A DNA stretch of 64,000 nt from Clostridiaceae bacterium (GCA_018383195.1 JAGZOP010000005.1:29507-93506), one strand, 5' to 3'; positions 33,766-43,417 are shown, numbered from the stretch's first letter. A program made the numbers and translations. Notes: generated from the sequence alone by a model not told the origin.

Positions 33766-34052
33766 CCGACCGTATGGCTGACCATGCAGCCATGCAGCAG
33801 TATTTGCAGGACTTAAGCGGAGACAACAGCGCATGGCGCGCCGCGTTCCGCGCCGCATTTTTCCGTGCAATGCGCGAAACGCTCACGCAGCGGCAATATG
33901 ATGTGCTGCGGCTGCATTATATCGAAGGGCTGCCGCAAAAAGAAATCGCGGCGCGGTGGGGCGTTTCCCCCTCTGCGGTATGCCGCCATCTCGCGCGGGG
34001 CAAAAAAAGGCTGCGGCAGCTTTTATCGTACAATCTCGAATGGAAAGCATAA
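33759..34052 (+). CDS. Sigma-70 region 4-like HTH protein
   Basis: A 97-residue protein whose C-terminal half matches sigma-70 region 4: LTQRQYDVLRLHYIEGLPQKEIAARWGVSPSAVCRHLARGKKRLRQLL (residues ~41-88). There is no region 2, so it cannot be a full sigma factor; similar small proteins act as late activators in phages. Overlaps the upstream gene by 7 bp and ends just before a terminator. Confidence 0.78.
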   Translation: MLTDRMADHAAMQQYLQDLSGDNSAWRAAFRAAFFRAMRETLTQRQYDVLRLHYIEGLPQKEIAARWGVSPSAVCRHLARGKKRLRQLLSYNLEWKA

Positions 34053-34053
34053 A

Positions 34054-34086
34054 AAAATCGCTCTTTCGGATAGAAAGAGCGATTTT
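34054..34086. terminator. Bidirectional terminator
   Basis: Stem AAAATCGCTCTTTC / GAAAGAGCGATTTT between the sigma-like gene and convergent gapA. Confidence 0.85.
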
Positions 34087-34104
34087 CTGTGTTTTCGGAG
34101 TGAC

Positions 34105-35133
<1,029 letters not shown>

Positions 35134-35177
35134 TTCAATAATTCCTCCTATAACTCCTTGGTAACTTTGCTGAATAA

Positions 35178-35207
35178 ATTATACCTCATGTGCTGCATTT
35201 TTGGCAA
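35178..35207 (-). promoter_or_regulatory. gapA promoter
   Basis: Minus strand: -35 TTGCCA (35202-35207), 18 bp, -10 TATAAT (35178-35183). Confidence 0.75.
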
Positions 35208-35261
35208 TCCCCCTTTTGTGAAAACAATGTCAAATTTCCACGCCGGATTCCACAATATTCT

Positions 35262-35291
35262 TTGCAAACTATACAGCTATGATGCTATAAT
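35262..35291 (+). promoter_or_regulatory. Sigma-A promoter of the sensor kinase gene
   Basis: -35 TTGCAA (35262-35267), 18 bp, -10 TATAAT (35286-35291). Confidence 0.7.
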
Positions 35292-35311
35292 AATTATATC
35301 TTGGCGTATTT

Positions 35312-36457
35312 ATGGTTACTTATACGTGGGAGATACTCATCCCCCTAAAAAAGATGGCGGTGCTAATTTTGAAAGAGTTTATGAAATTAATGAATGGCGA
35401 GATTTCAAATCGAATCTTTCAGATGCTGGATGCAGATGACGCAGTCCTGCTTCTGATATCCTCCAACGGAAACATCATTACACAGACTTCGGGCGCCGAA
35501 CGGCTGCTTCAGCAGGCGCCCCTGCGCCCGGTCTGCGAGGTGCTCAGCGGCCGTGCCGCCAAAGCGGTGCGGTTCGTTCTTGAGACGGGCGGCGAGTCTA
35601 CGCTTGACGAAGAAATCGACGGGCATCTGTACCGGCTGGATATCCGTCCGGTCAGCGAGGGTGCGCTGCTTTACTTCGCCCCCACAGAAGACCGGGTGCC
35701 GGTCATGCCGCTCCCGCTTTATGGTCAGATTGTTAATTCACTGTCCCATATTCTTGCGTTGCTCTATCTGATCCCCGGGGCGGACGAAGCGCGGCAGAAA
35801 CACTTGCTGGACGATGTCCACCGCAACAGCCTGCGCATCTACCGCGGGCTTTCCCACCTGCATCTGCTTGAATATGCCGGGGAACCCGCGCAGGTTCTGC
35901 ATCTGCGCGCACACAACCTGTCCGCACTCTGCCGCAAGCTGGGGCATACCTGTGCAGACGCAGCCAAAGAGCGCGGAATCTCGGTAACTGTTTCAGTTGA
36001 TGTGCCGGAATCATGCAGCGCAGTATATGATGAAGCGCTGATGACCCGCGCTGTACTCGAACTGCTTGTTAATGCGGTACGCACGCGCGGCGCAGCCCAT
36101 GTAACGCTTGCGCTGCGCCCCGCCGCCGGGCGCGTCTCCATCATTGTATCCAATGACGGATGTGCTCTGCCTCCGGAAGAGCTCGACCGCCTGTACTCCG
36201 GCTGGCGGCGTGCGCAGGATTCCATGACGCTGCTCGAACAGCATGCCGCCGGTCTGCCCTACGGACTAGGGCTGCCGCTCGTCCGCCGGATTGCAGGCTG
36301 GCATGGCGGTGCGCTGCTGCTTGAAAGCAGCAGCGAAAACAGTACGGTTTTCCGCCTGTCCTTTCCCGACCATCTGCCGGCTGACGCCACGTCGTTCGGA
36401 CAGACGGTATCGGAGGACAGCCTAGACCTTACCGAACTGGAACTCTCCATTCTGTAA
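35312..36457 (+). CDS. Orphan sensor histidine kinase-like protein
   Basis: A soluble kinase-like protein of up to 381 residues. The N-terminal ~100 residues resemble a PAS-like sensor (AVLLLISSNGNIITQTSGAERLL). A helical segment (NSLSHILALLYLI, ~140-155) may hold the phosphorylated His. The C-terminal ATP domain has the N box ELLVNAVRTRG, G1 VSNDG and G2 GLGLPLVRRIAGWHGG. No transmembrane helix. The start is unsure: ATG 35312 is near the transcript start with no ribosome site; ATG 35354 or 35381 are possible. No response regulator is adjacent. Confidence 0.75.
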   Translation: MVTYTWEILIPLKKMAVLILKEFMKLMNGEISNRIFQMLDADDAVLLLISSNGNIITQTSGAERLLQQAPLRPVCEVLSGRAAKAVRFVLETGGESTLDEEIDGHLYRLDIRPVSEGALLYFAPTEDRVPVMPLPLYGQIVNSLSHILALLYLIPGADEARQKHLLDDVHRNSLRIYRGLSHLHLLEYAGEPAQVLHLRAHNLSALCRKLGHTCADAAKERGISVTVSVDVPESCSAVYDEALMTRAVLELLVNAVRTRGAAHVTLALRPAAGRVSIIVSNDGCALPPEELDRLYSGWRRAQDSMTLLEQHAAGLPYGLGLPLVRRIAGWHGGALLLESSSENSTVFRLSFPDHLPADATSFGQTVSEDSLDLTELELSIL

Positions 36458-36470
36458 TCCCAATATTGCA

Positions 36471-36515
36471 GCAGCGCCGCGTGTCCGCACACCAAGGACA
36501 AACGGCGCTGTTTCC
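36471..36515 (+). terminator. Probable terminator after the kinase gene
   Basis: Outer stem CAGCGCCG / CGGCGCTG enclosing an inner TGTCC/GGACA hairpin, followed by TTT. Confidence 0.5.
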
Positions 36516-36639
36516 GCATTTTGGCGTACACTTTTGCGGATATGGTTGTATTTTGGGTAACTTTTCGTCACTTTCCACAGATTTAGGCGAAAAATACAGA
36601 AATATTCTACATGATTTTTATTTTTTTTGAATAAATGTG

Positions 36640-36669
36640 TTGATTCTTATGGGGAAAAGTCTATATAAT
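36640..36669 (+). promoter_or_regulatory. Sigma-A promoter of the rnf operon
   Basis: -35 TTGATT (36640-36645), 18 bp, -10 TATAAT (36664-36669), giving a leader of about 145 nt. Confidence 0.75.
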
Positions 36670-36819
36670 CTATGTTGTGGCAAAGTGTTCTCTGCCATCC
36701 GCGGCCGTTTTTTGCGGGCGCGGCATGATCCATAAGGATAGGCGTGCAGCCGGCAAAGGCATTCTGACGGCAGACACGCTTATTTGAGTACACACAAAAT
36801 AAATGGAGAGGTGAATTAA

Positions 36820-38226
36820 ATGGTGTACACGTTTCGTGGCGGCATACATCCGGGTCCGCATTCCGATCCCGGGTATAAATCCGCAACAAACACCAAGCCC
36901 ATCGAGGCCATGCCGGCGCCCGACCAGGTGATCCTGCCGGTCTCCATGCACATCGGCGCTCCCGCAAAGCCGATTGTGAAGGTTGGCGACATTGTCGATC
37001 TGGGTCAGACCATTGCAGAGGCTGGCGGATTTGTTTCTGCGCCTGTGCATGCAACCGTTTCCGGTAAGGTCATCGCGGTGGAGCCGCGTCTGCATCCGAA
37101 CGGAAGCAAGGTGATGAGCATTGTCATCGAAAACGATAAGGAGGACCGCCTGCACGAGTCCGTCCATCCGTATGACTTTGCATCCATGACCAACGAGGAA
37201 CGCATCGAGCTGATCCGCTCGGCCGGCATGGTCGGTCACGGCGGCGCGACGTTCCCGACCCATGTCAAGATTCAGTCCGGTATCGGCAAGTGCGATACCA
37301 TCATCGTCAACGGCGCGGAGTGTGAACCGTATATCACCTCCGACCATCGTCTGCTTCTGGAGCGTCCGGAAGAAGTTGTCGGCGGTCTGAAGATGCTCGC
37401 AGACATCATGGGCGTACAGAACGCGATTATCGCGATTGAGGAAAACAAGTCCGATACGTTCCCGAAAATCGAGGAACTCATCAAGGACGACAGCCGCCTC
37501 AAGCTGTATCCCCTCAAGTGTAAGTACCCGCAGGGCGCCGAGAAGCAGCTCATCAACGCCTGCACCGGCCGTGAGGTTCCGTCCGGCAAGCTGCCGGCAG
37601 ACGCAGGCTGTGCGGTATTCAACGTCGATACCACGGGTGCGATCTACCGCCGCTTCACTACCGGTATGCCGGTTGTGCGCCGCGTTGTAACCGTATCCGG
37701 TTCTGCGATTGCAAACCCGAAGAACCTGGAAACCCGCATCGGTACTCAGGTAGAAAAGCTCATCGACGCTTGCGGCGGCTTCAAGGAAGCGCCGAATAAA
37801 CTGCTGATGGGCGGCCCGATGATGGGCGTTGCACAGTTCTCCCTCGAGATTCCGGTCTTTAAGGGCACCAATGCTTTCCTCGCTTTCTGCGGCGAAGAGG
37901 ACAAGCGTGTCGAAGAGCCGAACTGCATCCGCTGCGGCAAGTGCATCAACGCCTGCCCGATGCACCTCATGCCCATGATGATGAACGCTTACGGCAACGC
38001 AGGCGACTACGACAAGTGTGTCGAGCTGGGCGCGATGGACTGCATCGAGTGCGGCTCGTGCGCATATGTCTGCCCGGCGCGCATTCAGCTCGTGCAGCGT
38101 TTCCGCCTGACCAAGCTTCATGTGCAGCAGGCGCGCGCAGCGGCGAAGGCAAAGGCTGACGCGGAAAAGGCGAAGGCTGAGGCGAAGGCTGAGGCGGAAG
38201 CTAAGGCAGATGCCGAAAAGAAGTAA
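36820..38226 (+). CDS. rnfC: Rnf electron transport complex subunit C
   Basis: NADH-binding peripheral subunit (468 aa) of the Rnf ferredoxin:NAD oxidoreductase. It opens FRGGIHPGPHSD, has the flavin/NADH loop GMVGHGGATFPTHVK near residue 137, GAECEPYITSDHRLLLE near 165, and two [4Fe-4S] motifs: CIRCGKCINACP near 370 and CIECGSCAYVCP near 408. The C-terminus is an Ala/Lys/Glu-rich helix, usual for RnfC. GGAGAGG precedes ATG 36820. First gene of rnfCDGEAB. Confidence 0.95.
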   Translation: MVYTFRGGIHPGPHSDPGYKSATNTKPIEAMPAPDQVILPVSMHIGAPAKPIVKVGDIVDLGQTIAEAGGFVSAPVHATVSGKVIAVEPRLHPNGSKVMSIVIENDKEDRLHESVHPYDFASMTNEERIELIRSAGMVGHGGATFPTHVKIQSGIGKCDTIIVNGAECEPYITSDHRLLLERPEEVVGGLKMLADIMGVQNAIIAIEENKSDTFPKIEELIKDDSRLKLYPLKCKYPQGAEKQLINACTGREVPSGKLPADAGCAVFNVDTTGAIYRRFTTGMPVVRRVVTVSGSAIANPKNLETRIGTQVEKLIDACGGFKEAPNKLLMGGPMMGVAQFSLEIPVFKGTNAFLAFCGEEDKRVEEPNCIRCGKCINACPMHLMPMMMNAYGNAGDYDKCVELGAMDCIECGSCAYVCPARIQLVQRFRLTKLHVQQARAAAKAKADAEKAKAEAKAEAEAKADAEKK

Positions 38227-38240
38227 GGAGGTAAGAACTG

Positions 38241-39236
38241 ATGTATGATCTGAGTAAAGTAGTTGTCACCTCCTCGCCCCACATCAAGGCTGAAGACGAT
38301 ACCAGAAGCCTGATGCTGGACGTTGTGCTGGCGCTGATTCCGGCGCTGGCGGTTGCGATCTTCACGTTTGGCTTCCGTGCCCTGACGATCACCGTGGCAA
38401 CCATTCTTTCCTGTGTAGTTTTCGAGCTGCTTTATTGCAAGGCAGTACATAAACCCTCGACCATTGGCGACCTGTCCGCTGTGGTCACCGGTATTCTGAT
38501 TGCGTTTAACGTGCCGGTTGCGGCTCCGATTTGGATGCCCATGGTTGGCGGCGCATTTGCAATCATTGTTGTAAAGATGCTGTTCGGCGGCATCGGCAAG
38601 AACTTCATGAACCCGGCGCTCGGCGCGCGTGCGTTTATGATGGCTTCCTGGCCGGCGCTCATGACCACATGGGTACAGCCGCACCAGAAGCTGTCCCTGT
38701 TCGGCAACGTAGAAGTGACCGACGCCATCTCGACCTCCACCCCGCTGTCGTCCCTCAAGGGCGGCGCACTGCCGGGCGAATCTCTGATGGATCTGTTCTT
38801 CGGCCAACACGGCGGCGTAATCGGTGAAACCTGTGCACTTGCACTGCTCGCCGGCGGCGCTTACCTGCTGTGGCGCAAGGTCATCACCATCAACATTCCG
38901 GCGGCTTACATCCTGACTGTTGCTATCCTGACCTTCCTGTTCCCGATGGGCGGCGTGGACCGCTTCCAGTGGATGCTGACTCAGGTGCTGTCCGGCGGTC
39001 TGCTGCTCGGTGCAATCTTCATGGCAACCGACTATGTTACCAGCCCGGTTACCCCCAAGGGGCAGATTGTATTCGGCATCGGCTGCGGTCTGCTGACCGT
39101 ATTCATCCGTTACTTCGGCGGTCTGCCGGAGGGCGTTTCCTACTCGATCCTCATCATGAACGCACTCGTTTGGATGATCGACCAGAAGTGCCTGCCGCGT
39201 AAGTTCGGCTATGCTGCAAAGAAGGAGGGCAAGTAA
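38241..39236 (+). CDS. rnfD: Rnf electron transport complex subunit D
   Basis: Membrane subunit of 331 aa with about ten helices and one covalently bound FMN. The flavinylation Thr lies in AISTSTPLSSLKGG near residue 155. It begins VVTSSPHIKAEDDTRSLMLDVV. AGGAGG is upstream of ATG 38241, 14 bp after rnfC. Confidence 0.95.
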   Translation: MYDLSKVVVTSSPHIKAEDDTRSLMLDVVLALIPALAVAIFTFGFRALTITVATILSCVVFELLYCKAVHKPSTIGDLSAVVTGILIAFNVPVAAPIWMPMVGGAFAIIVVKMLFGGIGKNFMNPALGARAFMMASWPALMTTWVQPHQKLSLFGNVEVTDAISTSTPLSSLKGGALPGESLMDLFFGQHGGVIGETCALALLAGGAYLLWRKVITINIPAAYILTVAILTFLFPMGGVDRFQWMLTQVLSGGLLLGAIFMATDYVTSPVTPKGQIVFGIGCGLLTVFIRYFGGLPEGVSYSILIMNALVWMIDQKCLPRKFGYAAKKEGK

Positions 39237-39238
39237 TC

Positions 39239-39817
39239 ATGAATGAAGCAAAGAAAGAATCCATGGGCATGCTGATCGTGGTTCTGTTCCTCATCACCTT
39301 TATCACTGCCCTGCTGCTCGGCTTTGTCAATCAGGTCACTGCACCGAAAATTGCCGAGAACAATGAAAAAACCCGCGCTGCTGCAATGGCAGAGCTGATT
39401 CCGGACGCTGAATTCGTCGAGGCTGAGGTATTCGAGGTTCCGGCTCCGGACAAGGAGACCCCTGCAATCCAGAACATCTATGAAGCGCAGAAGGACGGCG
39501 AAACCGTCGGCTACTGCATGGAGGTCCTGCCCTCCGGCTTCGGCGGCACTCTGACCGTAGTTGTCGGCATCAATGCAGACGGCACTGTTGCAGGCGCACA
39601 GGTCACCAAGCACGCGGAGACCCCGGGTCTTGGCGCAAAGGCGCAGGCTGACCCGACCTGGATTCCGCAGTTTGCAGGTCAGGCGGCAGACGGCTCGCTG
39701 GCTGTTACTAAGGACGGCGGCTCGATCGTTCCGATTACCGGCGCAACCATCACCTCCCGTGCGGTTACGCTCGCAGTCAACACAGCGGCAAACCACGTCC
39801 TGTCTCTGGCATCTTAA
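39239..39817 (+). CDS. rnfG: Rnf electron transport complex subunit G
   Basis: Subunit of 192 aa with one N-terminal helix (MLIVVLFLITFITALLLGFV) and an extracytoplasmic FMN-binding domain. The flavinylation site is GATITSRAV near residue 167. Two base pairs follow rnfD. Confidence 0.95.
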   Translation: MNEAKKESMGMLIVVLFLITFITALLLGFVNQVTAPKIAENNEKTRAAAMAELIPDAEFVEAEVFEVPAPDKETPAIQNIYEAQKDGETVGYCMEVLPSGFGGTLTVVVGINADGTVAGAQVTKHAETPGLGAKAQADPTWIPQFAGQAADGSLAVTKDGGSIVPITGATITSRAVTLAVNTAANHVLSLAS

Positions 39818-39832
39818 AAAGGAGGATTGGAC

Positions 39833-40462
39833 ATGAAATTTTCTGAAAGACTCAAGTCGGCTGTCCTCCTGGACAACCCGGTATTCATGCAGACCATCGG
39901 TCTGTGTCCGGCGCTGGCAACGACCACCTCGCTGTCGAACGCAATCGGCATGGGCGCGGCGGCAACCGTCGTTCTGATCTGCTCGAATATCGTTATTTCC
40001 CTGCTGCGTAAGTTTATCCCGGAAAAGGTGCGTATCGCAGCATTCATCACCATCATCGCAGGCTTCGTTACCATCATCGATCTGAGCTTGCAGGCATTTG
40101 TTCCGTCGCTCGCAGCGTCGCTCGGTCTGTTCCTGCCGCTGATCGTTGTAAACTGCATCATTCTCGGCCGTGCCGAGGCATATGCATCCAAGAACAAGGT
40201 GCTCCCCTCTGCGCTCGACGGTCTGTGCATGGGCATCGGCTTTACCTTCGCACTGGTTCTCATGGGCTTCACCCGTGAGCTGCTGGGCGCTGGTACCATC
40301 CTGTCCGGTTATGTCGGCGCCGACAAGCTCGGCATCCAGATTCCGGGTCTTTATGATTATCCGGTTTCCATGATGATCCTGCCGGCTGGCGGCTTCCTGA
40401 TGATGGGCTTCATCCTTGCTGCAATCCAGTACTTCATGAACAAGAAGAAGGAGGGCAAGTAA
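39833..40462 (+). CDS. rnfE: Rnf electron transport complex subunit E
   Basis: Membrane subunit of 209 aa with six predicted helices; begins MKFSERLKSAVLLDNPVF and has GLCPALATTTSLSNAIGMG near residue 23. ATG 39833 follows AGGAGG; a TTG at 39827 lies too close to it. Confidence 0.95.
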   Translation: MKFSERLKSAVLLDNPVFMQTIGLCPALATTTSLSNAIGMGAAATVVLICSNIVISLLRKFIPEKVRIAAFITIIAGFVTIIDLSLQAFVPSLAASLGLFLPLIVVNCIILGRAEAYASKNKVLPSALDGLCMGIGFTFALVLMGFTRELLGAGTILSGYVGADKLGIQIPGLYDYPVSMMILPAGGFLMMGFILAAIQYFMNKKKEGK

Positions 40463-41095
40463 ATGAACTATTTTGAAGCAGTACAGGCAGGTCTTCCGGG
40501 CAGCATGGCGCTGACCGATATCCTGTTCCTTGCCATCTCCGCTGTTCTCGTTAACAACTACATCCTCGTTCAGTTCCTCGGCTGCTGCTCGTTCTTCGGC
40601 GTTTCCAAGAAGACCGATACCGCAGTCGGCATGGGTATGGCGGTTATCTTCGTCATGGCGCTGGCGTCCATCGTTTCGTGGTGCGTCCAGTACTTCATCC
40701 TGACCCCGCTGAACCTCGGCTACATGCAGACTCCTGCATTCATCCTGGTTATCGCAACCTTGGTACAGTTTGTCGAGATGTTCATGAAAAAGGCGATGCC
40801 GTCGCTCTATCAGGCGCTCGGTATCTTCCTGCCCCTGATTACCACCAACTGTGCCGTTCTGGGCGCTGCAATCACCAACATTTCCAACAGCTATTCCTTC
40901 ATCGGTTCTGTGGTATACGGTGTATTCGCAGGCGTTGGCTACACGGTTGCAATCGTAATCTTTGCTTCTATCCGTGAGCGTATGGCGGTTTCCGCGAAGT
41001 GCCCGAAGTGCTTCGAGGGCTTCCCGATCGCTCTGGTATCCGCATCTCTGCTGGCGATGTCCTTCATGGGCTTCTCTGGTCTGAAGATCTGGTAA
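40463..41095 (+). CDS. rnfA: Rnf electron transport complex subunit A
   Basis: Membrane subunit of 210 aa related to RnfE with inverted topology; contains VNNYILVQFLGCCSFFGVSKK near residue 31 with the Cys region that holds the membrane Fe-S cluster, and LPLITTNCAVLGAAI near 126 with the partner Cys. Directly abuts rnfE. Confidence 0.95.
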   Translation: MNYFEAVQAGLPGSMALTDILFLAISAVLVNNYILVQFLGCCSFFGVSKKTDTAVGMGMAVIFVMALASIVSWCVQYFILTPLNLGYMQTPAFILVIATLVQFVEMFMKKAMPSLYQALGIFLPLITTNCAVLGAAITNISNSYSFIGSVVYGVFAGVGYTVAIVIFASIRERMAVSAKCPKCFEGFPIALVSASLLAMSFMGFSGLKIW

Positions 41096-41121
41096 GCGCT
41101 GTATAAAGGAGGGTATGTGAA

Positions 41122-42018
41122 ATGGATATTACAAACATCATTTATGCAGTTGCTACGCTGAGTATTATGGGTCTGCTGTTCGCGATTCTGCTTGGCGTCG
41201 CGGCAAAGATCTTCGCCGTTGAGGTCGATGAGCGCGTGCCGATGGTACGTGAGTGCCTGCCGGGTGCAAACTGCGGCGGCTGCGGCTTCCCGGGCTGTGA
41301 TGGTCTGGCGGCTGCAATCGTCGAGGGCAAGGCTCCGGTTAACGGCTGCCCCGTAGGCGGCGCGGCTGCTGCCGAGAAAATCGCTCAGGTTATGGGCGTT
41401 GAGGTTTCAAACGAAGAGCCTAAGGTTGCGCATGTTCATTGTGCCGGCGGCTGCAAGGCAGTTGACAAGGCAAAGTACGAGGGTCTGAAGGACTGCAACG
41501 CAGCAATGCGCGTGGCTTCCGGTCCCAAGGAATGCGCATACGGCTGTATGGGTCTCGGCTCCTGTGTTGCAGCGTGTGCATTTGACGCCATCCACATTGT
41601 GGACGGCAAGGCAGTTGTCGATTCCGAAAAGTGCGTTGCCTGCGGCAAGTGCGTGGCAACCTGCCCGAAGAAGCTGATCGATCTGGTGCCGAAGTCCAAG
41701 AAGGTTCATGTCAACTGCATGAACCGCGACAAGGGCGCGGTTGCTATGAAGGTCTGCGAGGTTTCGTGCATCGGCTGCAAGAAGTGTGAAAACACCTGTA
41801 AGTTTGACGCCATCCATGTTGAGGGCGGCGTTGCTAAGATCGATTACGACAAGTGCAAGAACTGCAAGATGTGTGCCAAGGCTTGCCCGAAGGGCTGCAT
41901 CGAGCCGGTTCCGACCGCAGAAGAAAAGGAAAAGTTCAACGCCATGATGAAGGCGCAGGCAGAGAAGGCAAAGCAGGCTGCTGCTGCCAAGGCTGCTGAG
42001 GAAGCTCCGAAGGCGTAA
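41122..42018 (+). CDS. rnfB: Rnf electron transport complex subunit B
   Basis: Ferredoxin-accepting subunit of 298 aa. One N-terminal helix, the four-Cys domain CLPGANCGGCGFPGC near residue 47, then ferredoxin-like motifs CVACGKCVATCP near 173, CIGCKKCENTC near 215 and CKNCKMCAKACP near 246. The multi-cluster form is typical of clostridia. AGGAGGG precedes ATG 41122. It completes rnfCDGEAB, which couples ferredoxin oxidation to NAD reduction and ion pumping. Confidence 0.95.
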   Translation: MDITNIIYAVATLSIMGLLFAILLGVAAKIFAVEVDERVPMVRECLPGANCGGCGFPGCDGLAAAIVEGKAPVNGCPVGGAAAAEKIAQVMGVEVSNEEPKVAHVHCAGGCKAVDKAKYEGLKDCNAAMRVASGPKECAYGCMGLGSCVAACAFDAIHIVDGKAVVDSEKCVACGKCVATCPKKLIDLVPKSKKVHVNCMNRDKGAVAMKVCEVSCIGCKKCENTCKFDAIHVEGGVAKIDYDKCKNCKMCAKACPKGCIEPVPTAEEKEKFNAMMKAQAEKAKQAAAAKAAEEAPKA

Positions 42019-42130
42019 TGGGGTTCGGGGTTGCGCCCCGACGCGCTCCAGCTGCGCAAGCTGGCCGCGCCGCAGCGCGCGGAATCCCCTTTCAAATCCG
42101 GTACTGCCGGATTTGAACCTTTCCAAACAT
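42019..42130. repeat. Cluster of short perfect hairpins
   Basis: After rnfB there are consecutive small palindromes: GGGG-TTGC-GCCCC, CCAGC/GCTGG, CCGCGC-CGCA-GCGCGCGG and AAATCCGG-TACTG-CCGGATTT. Similar clusters lie at 32335-32400 and 63941-63992. Confidence 0.6.
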
Positions 42131-42132
42131 TC

Positions 42133-42167
42133 AAAAAGCGTCCGGCGAAAGCCGGACGCTTTTTTCA
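42133..42167. terminator. Bidirectional terminator after rnfB
   Basis: Stem AAAAAGCGTCCGGC / GCCGGACGCTTTTT with a GAAA tetraloop. Confidence 0.92.
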
Positions 42168-42848
42168 GTTCGTATACTGCACCGGGTTGAACGAAACCGG
42201 CTGCGTATCCACGCCATTTGGATGCTCCACCTTTTCCTTGGTGTCGCTCAGGTCAAAATACAGACGGCTGTCCGCTGTCACGCCGAAATCCCGGTTGCTT
42301 CCGGTATCCCGCACCTGATTAAACGCCTCCCGGAACATCGCATTGTGCGCCTCCTCCCGATTGAGGAGAAAATCAATGGTGTCCCGCACCTGCTTGTCCT
42401 CAATCTGCCGGTACAGATACTCATACATCACCTTGGCGCGCTGCTCTGAGGCGATATTGGAAAGCAGATCGGCGCACAGATCCCCTGTCACCGTCACATA
42501 ATCCGCTGTCCATGAATACCCCGAGGCATTCATCAGACCGGGCGCAAGCCCAAGCAGGGTATGGCTCTCCACCTGTCCCACACTCTGCTCTGCCGCCAGT
42601 TCATGCCCATTGAGCAGCGTAATCGTCTGCGCCACCATCTCCATATGGCTAAGCTCTTCTGCCGCAATGTCCAGAAACATGTCGTGAATTTTCTTGTCCT
42701 TGATGCGGAACGACTGCGCCATATACTGCATCGCGGCTTTCAGTTCGCCGTTTCCGCCGCCAAGCTGCTCCTGCATCAGCGAGGCATATGCCGGATTGGG
42801 ACGTTCCACCCGCACCTCGCGCAGCAGCGCACTTTCATGCTGAAACAT
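42165..42848 (-). CDS. Manganese catalase family protein (CotJC-like)
   Basis: A 227-residue four-helix-bundle dimanganese protein. Metal ligands are visible as Glu and His in AAEELSHMEMVAQTI near residue 62 and in NREEAHNAMFREAF near 170. Related to spore-coat CotJC and manganese catalase, which destroy hydrogen peroxide. ATG 42848 is 9 bp after AAAGGGG; ATG 42857 abuts it. It neighbours other oxygen-defence genes. Confidence 0.88.
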   Translation of the reverse strand: MFQHESALLREVRVERPNPAYASLMQEQLGGGNGELKAAMQYMAQSFRIKDKKIHDMFLDIAAEELSHMEMVAQTITLLNGHELAAEQSVGQVESHTLLGLAPGLMNASGYSWTADYVTVTGDLCADLLSNIASEQRAKVMYEYLYRQIEDKQVRDTIDFLLNREEAHNAMFREAFNQVRDTGSNRDFGVTADSRLYFDLSDTKEKVEHPNGVDTQPVSFNPVQYTN

Positions 42849-42910
42849 AAAATTCATCCCCTTTCCTGCATAGTCTGCCCGCTATGGGCGCATTTTATGT
42901 CCCGGGAAAG

Positions 42911-42943
42911 AAAAAAGACAGCCAAGCGGCTGTCTTTTTTTAT
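42911..42943 (-). terminator. Terminator after the desulfoferrodoxin gene
   Basis: Stem AAAAAAGACAGCC / GGCTGTCTTTTTT, loop AAGC; flanked by A and T runs. Confidence 0.88.
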
Positions 42944-42956
42944 TCTTGATTGTTTC

Positions 42957-43340
42957 TTATACAGTTGCCTTCCACAGACCATGCAGATTGCAGTATGCAT
43001 ATGCAGCCACCGGCTTGTCGCCGCCTGCAAGTACGAATACCGCCTTGGGCTCTGCACCGGGTACCAGCGCCTTGCGCTGACCGCCCTGCTCGGTCTGGAG
43101 GTAAATCCACTCGATAAAGTGCTCAGGCGCCATCGGATGCGCAACCGAACCTACCGAAACAGTAACTTCGCCGCCAACAACCTGAATCTCCGGCACATGC
43201 TTTTCCTGCGCCGCGTCCTTGCTGCCCGGTACCAGTTCGGTCATCTTCTGACCGCAGCACATCATCGGAACGCCTGCGTCATGGATTACGCCAATCAGAT
43301 TGCCACAATGCTCACATACAAAAAAACGGGGATCATTCAT
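42957..43340 (-). CDS. dfx: Desulfoferrodoxin (superoxide reductase)
   Basis: A 127-residue superoxide reductase with an N-terminal desulforedoxin domain (CEHCG ... MCCGQ, residues ~9-30) holding an Fe(Cys)4 centre and a C-terminal domain whose iron ligands are seen in EKHVPEI, SVAHPMAPEHF and CNLHGLW. It reduces superoxide to peroxide without making oxygen, the usual anaerobe defence. ATG 43340 is 9 bp after AGGAGG. Confidence 0.95.
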   Translation of the reverse strand: MNDPRFFVCEHCGNLIGVIHDAGVPMMCCGQKMTELVPGSKDAAQEKHVPEIQVVGGEVTVSVGSVAHPMAPEHFIEWIYLQTEQGGQRKALVPGAEPKAVFVLAGGDKPVAAYAYCNLHGLWKATV

Positions 43341-43417
43341 TATTTTCATCCTCCTTAAAAATCTCAGTTAGTAATCATTCTTATTTGTCTCTAGAATATC
43401 ACAGGGAAAACGTCCTG

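Larger units (their letters stand above)
36458..36819. other. Gene-free stretch between kinase and rnfC
   Basis: This 362-bp stretch has the kinase terminator, an AT-rich block at 36590-36640, the rnf promoter at 36640-36669 and a ~145-nt GC-rich leader with several possible hairpins (for example around 36697-36725) but no riboswitch motif that I recognise. Confidence 0.55.

Noticed and set aside
35215..35232. TTGTGAAAACAATGTCAAA upstream of gapA as a Rex operator
   Set aside because: Only one half matches and there is no second palindromic half; it also lies outside the promoter.
42019..42130. CRISPR array
   Set aside because: The palindromes differ in sequence and there are no repeated units with regular spacers; no cas genes are present anywhere in the window.
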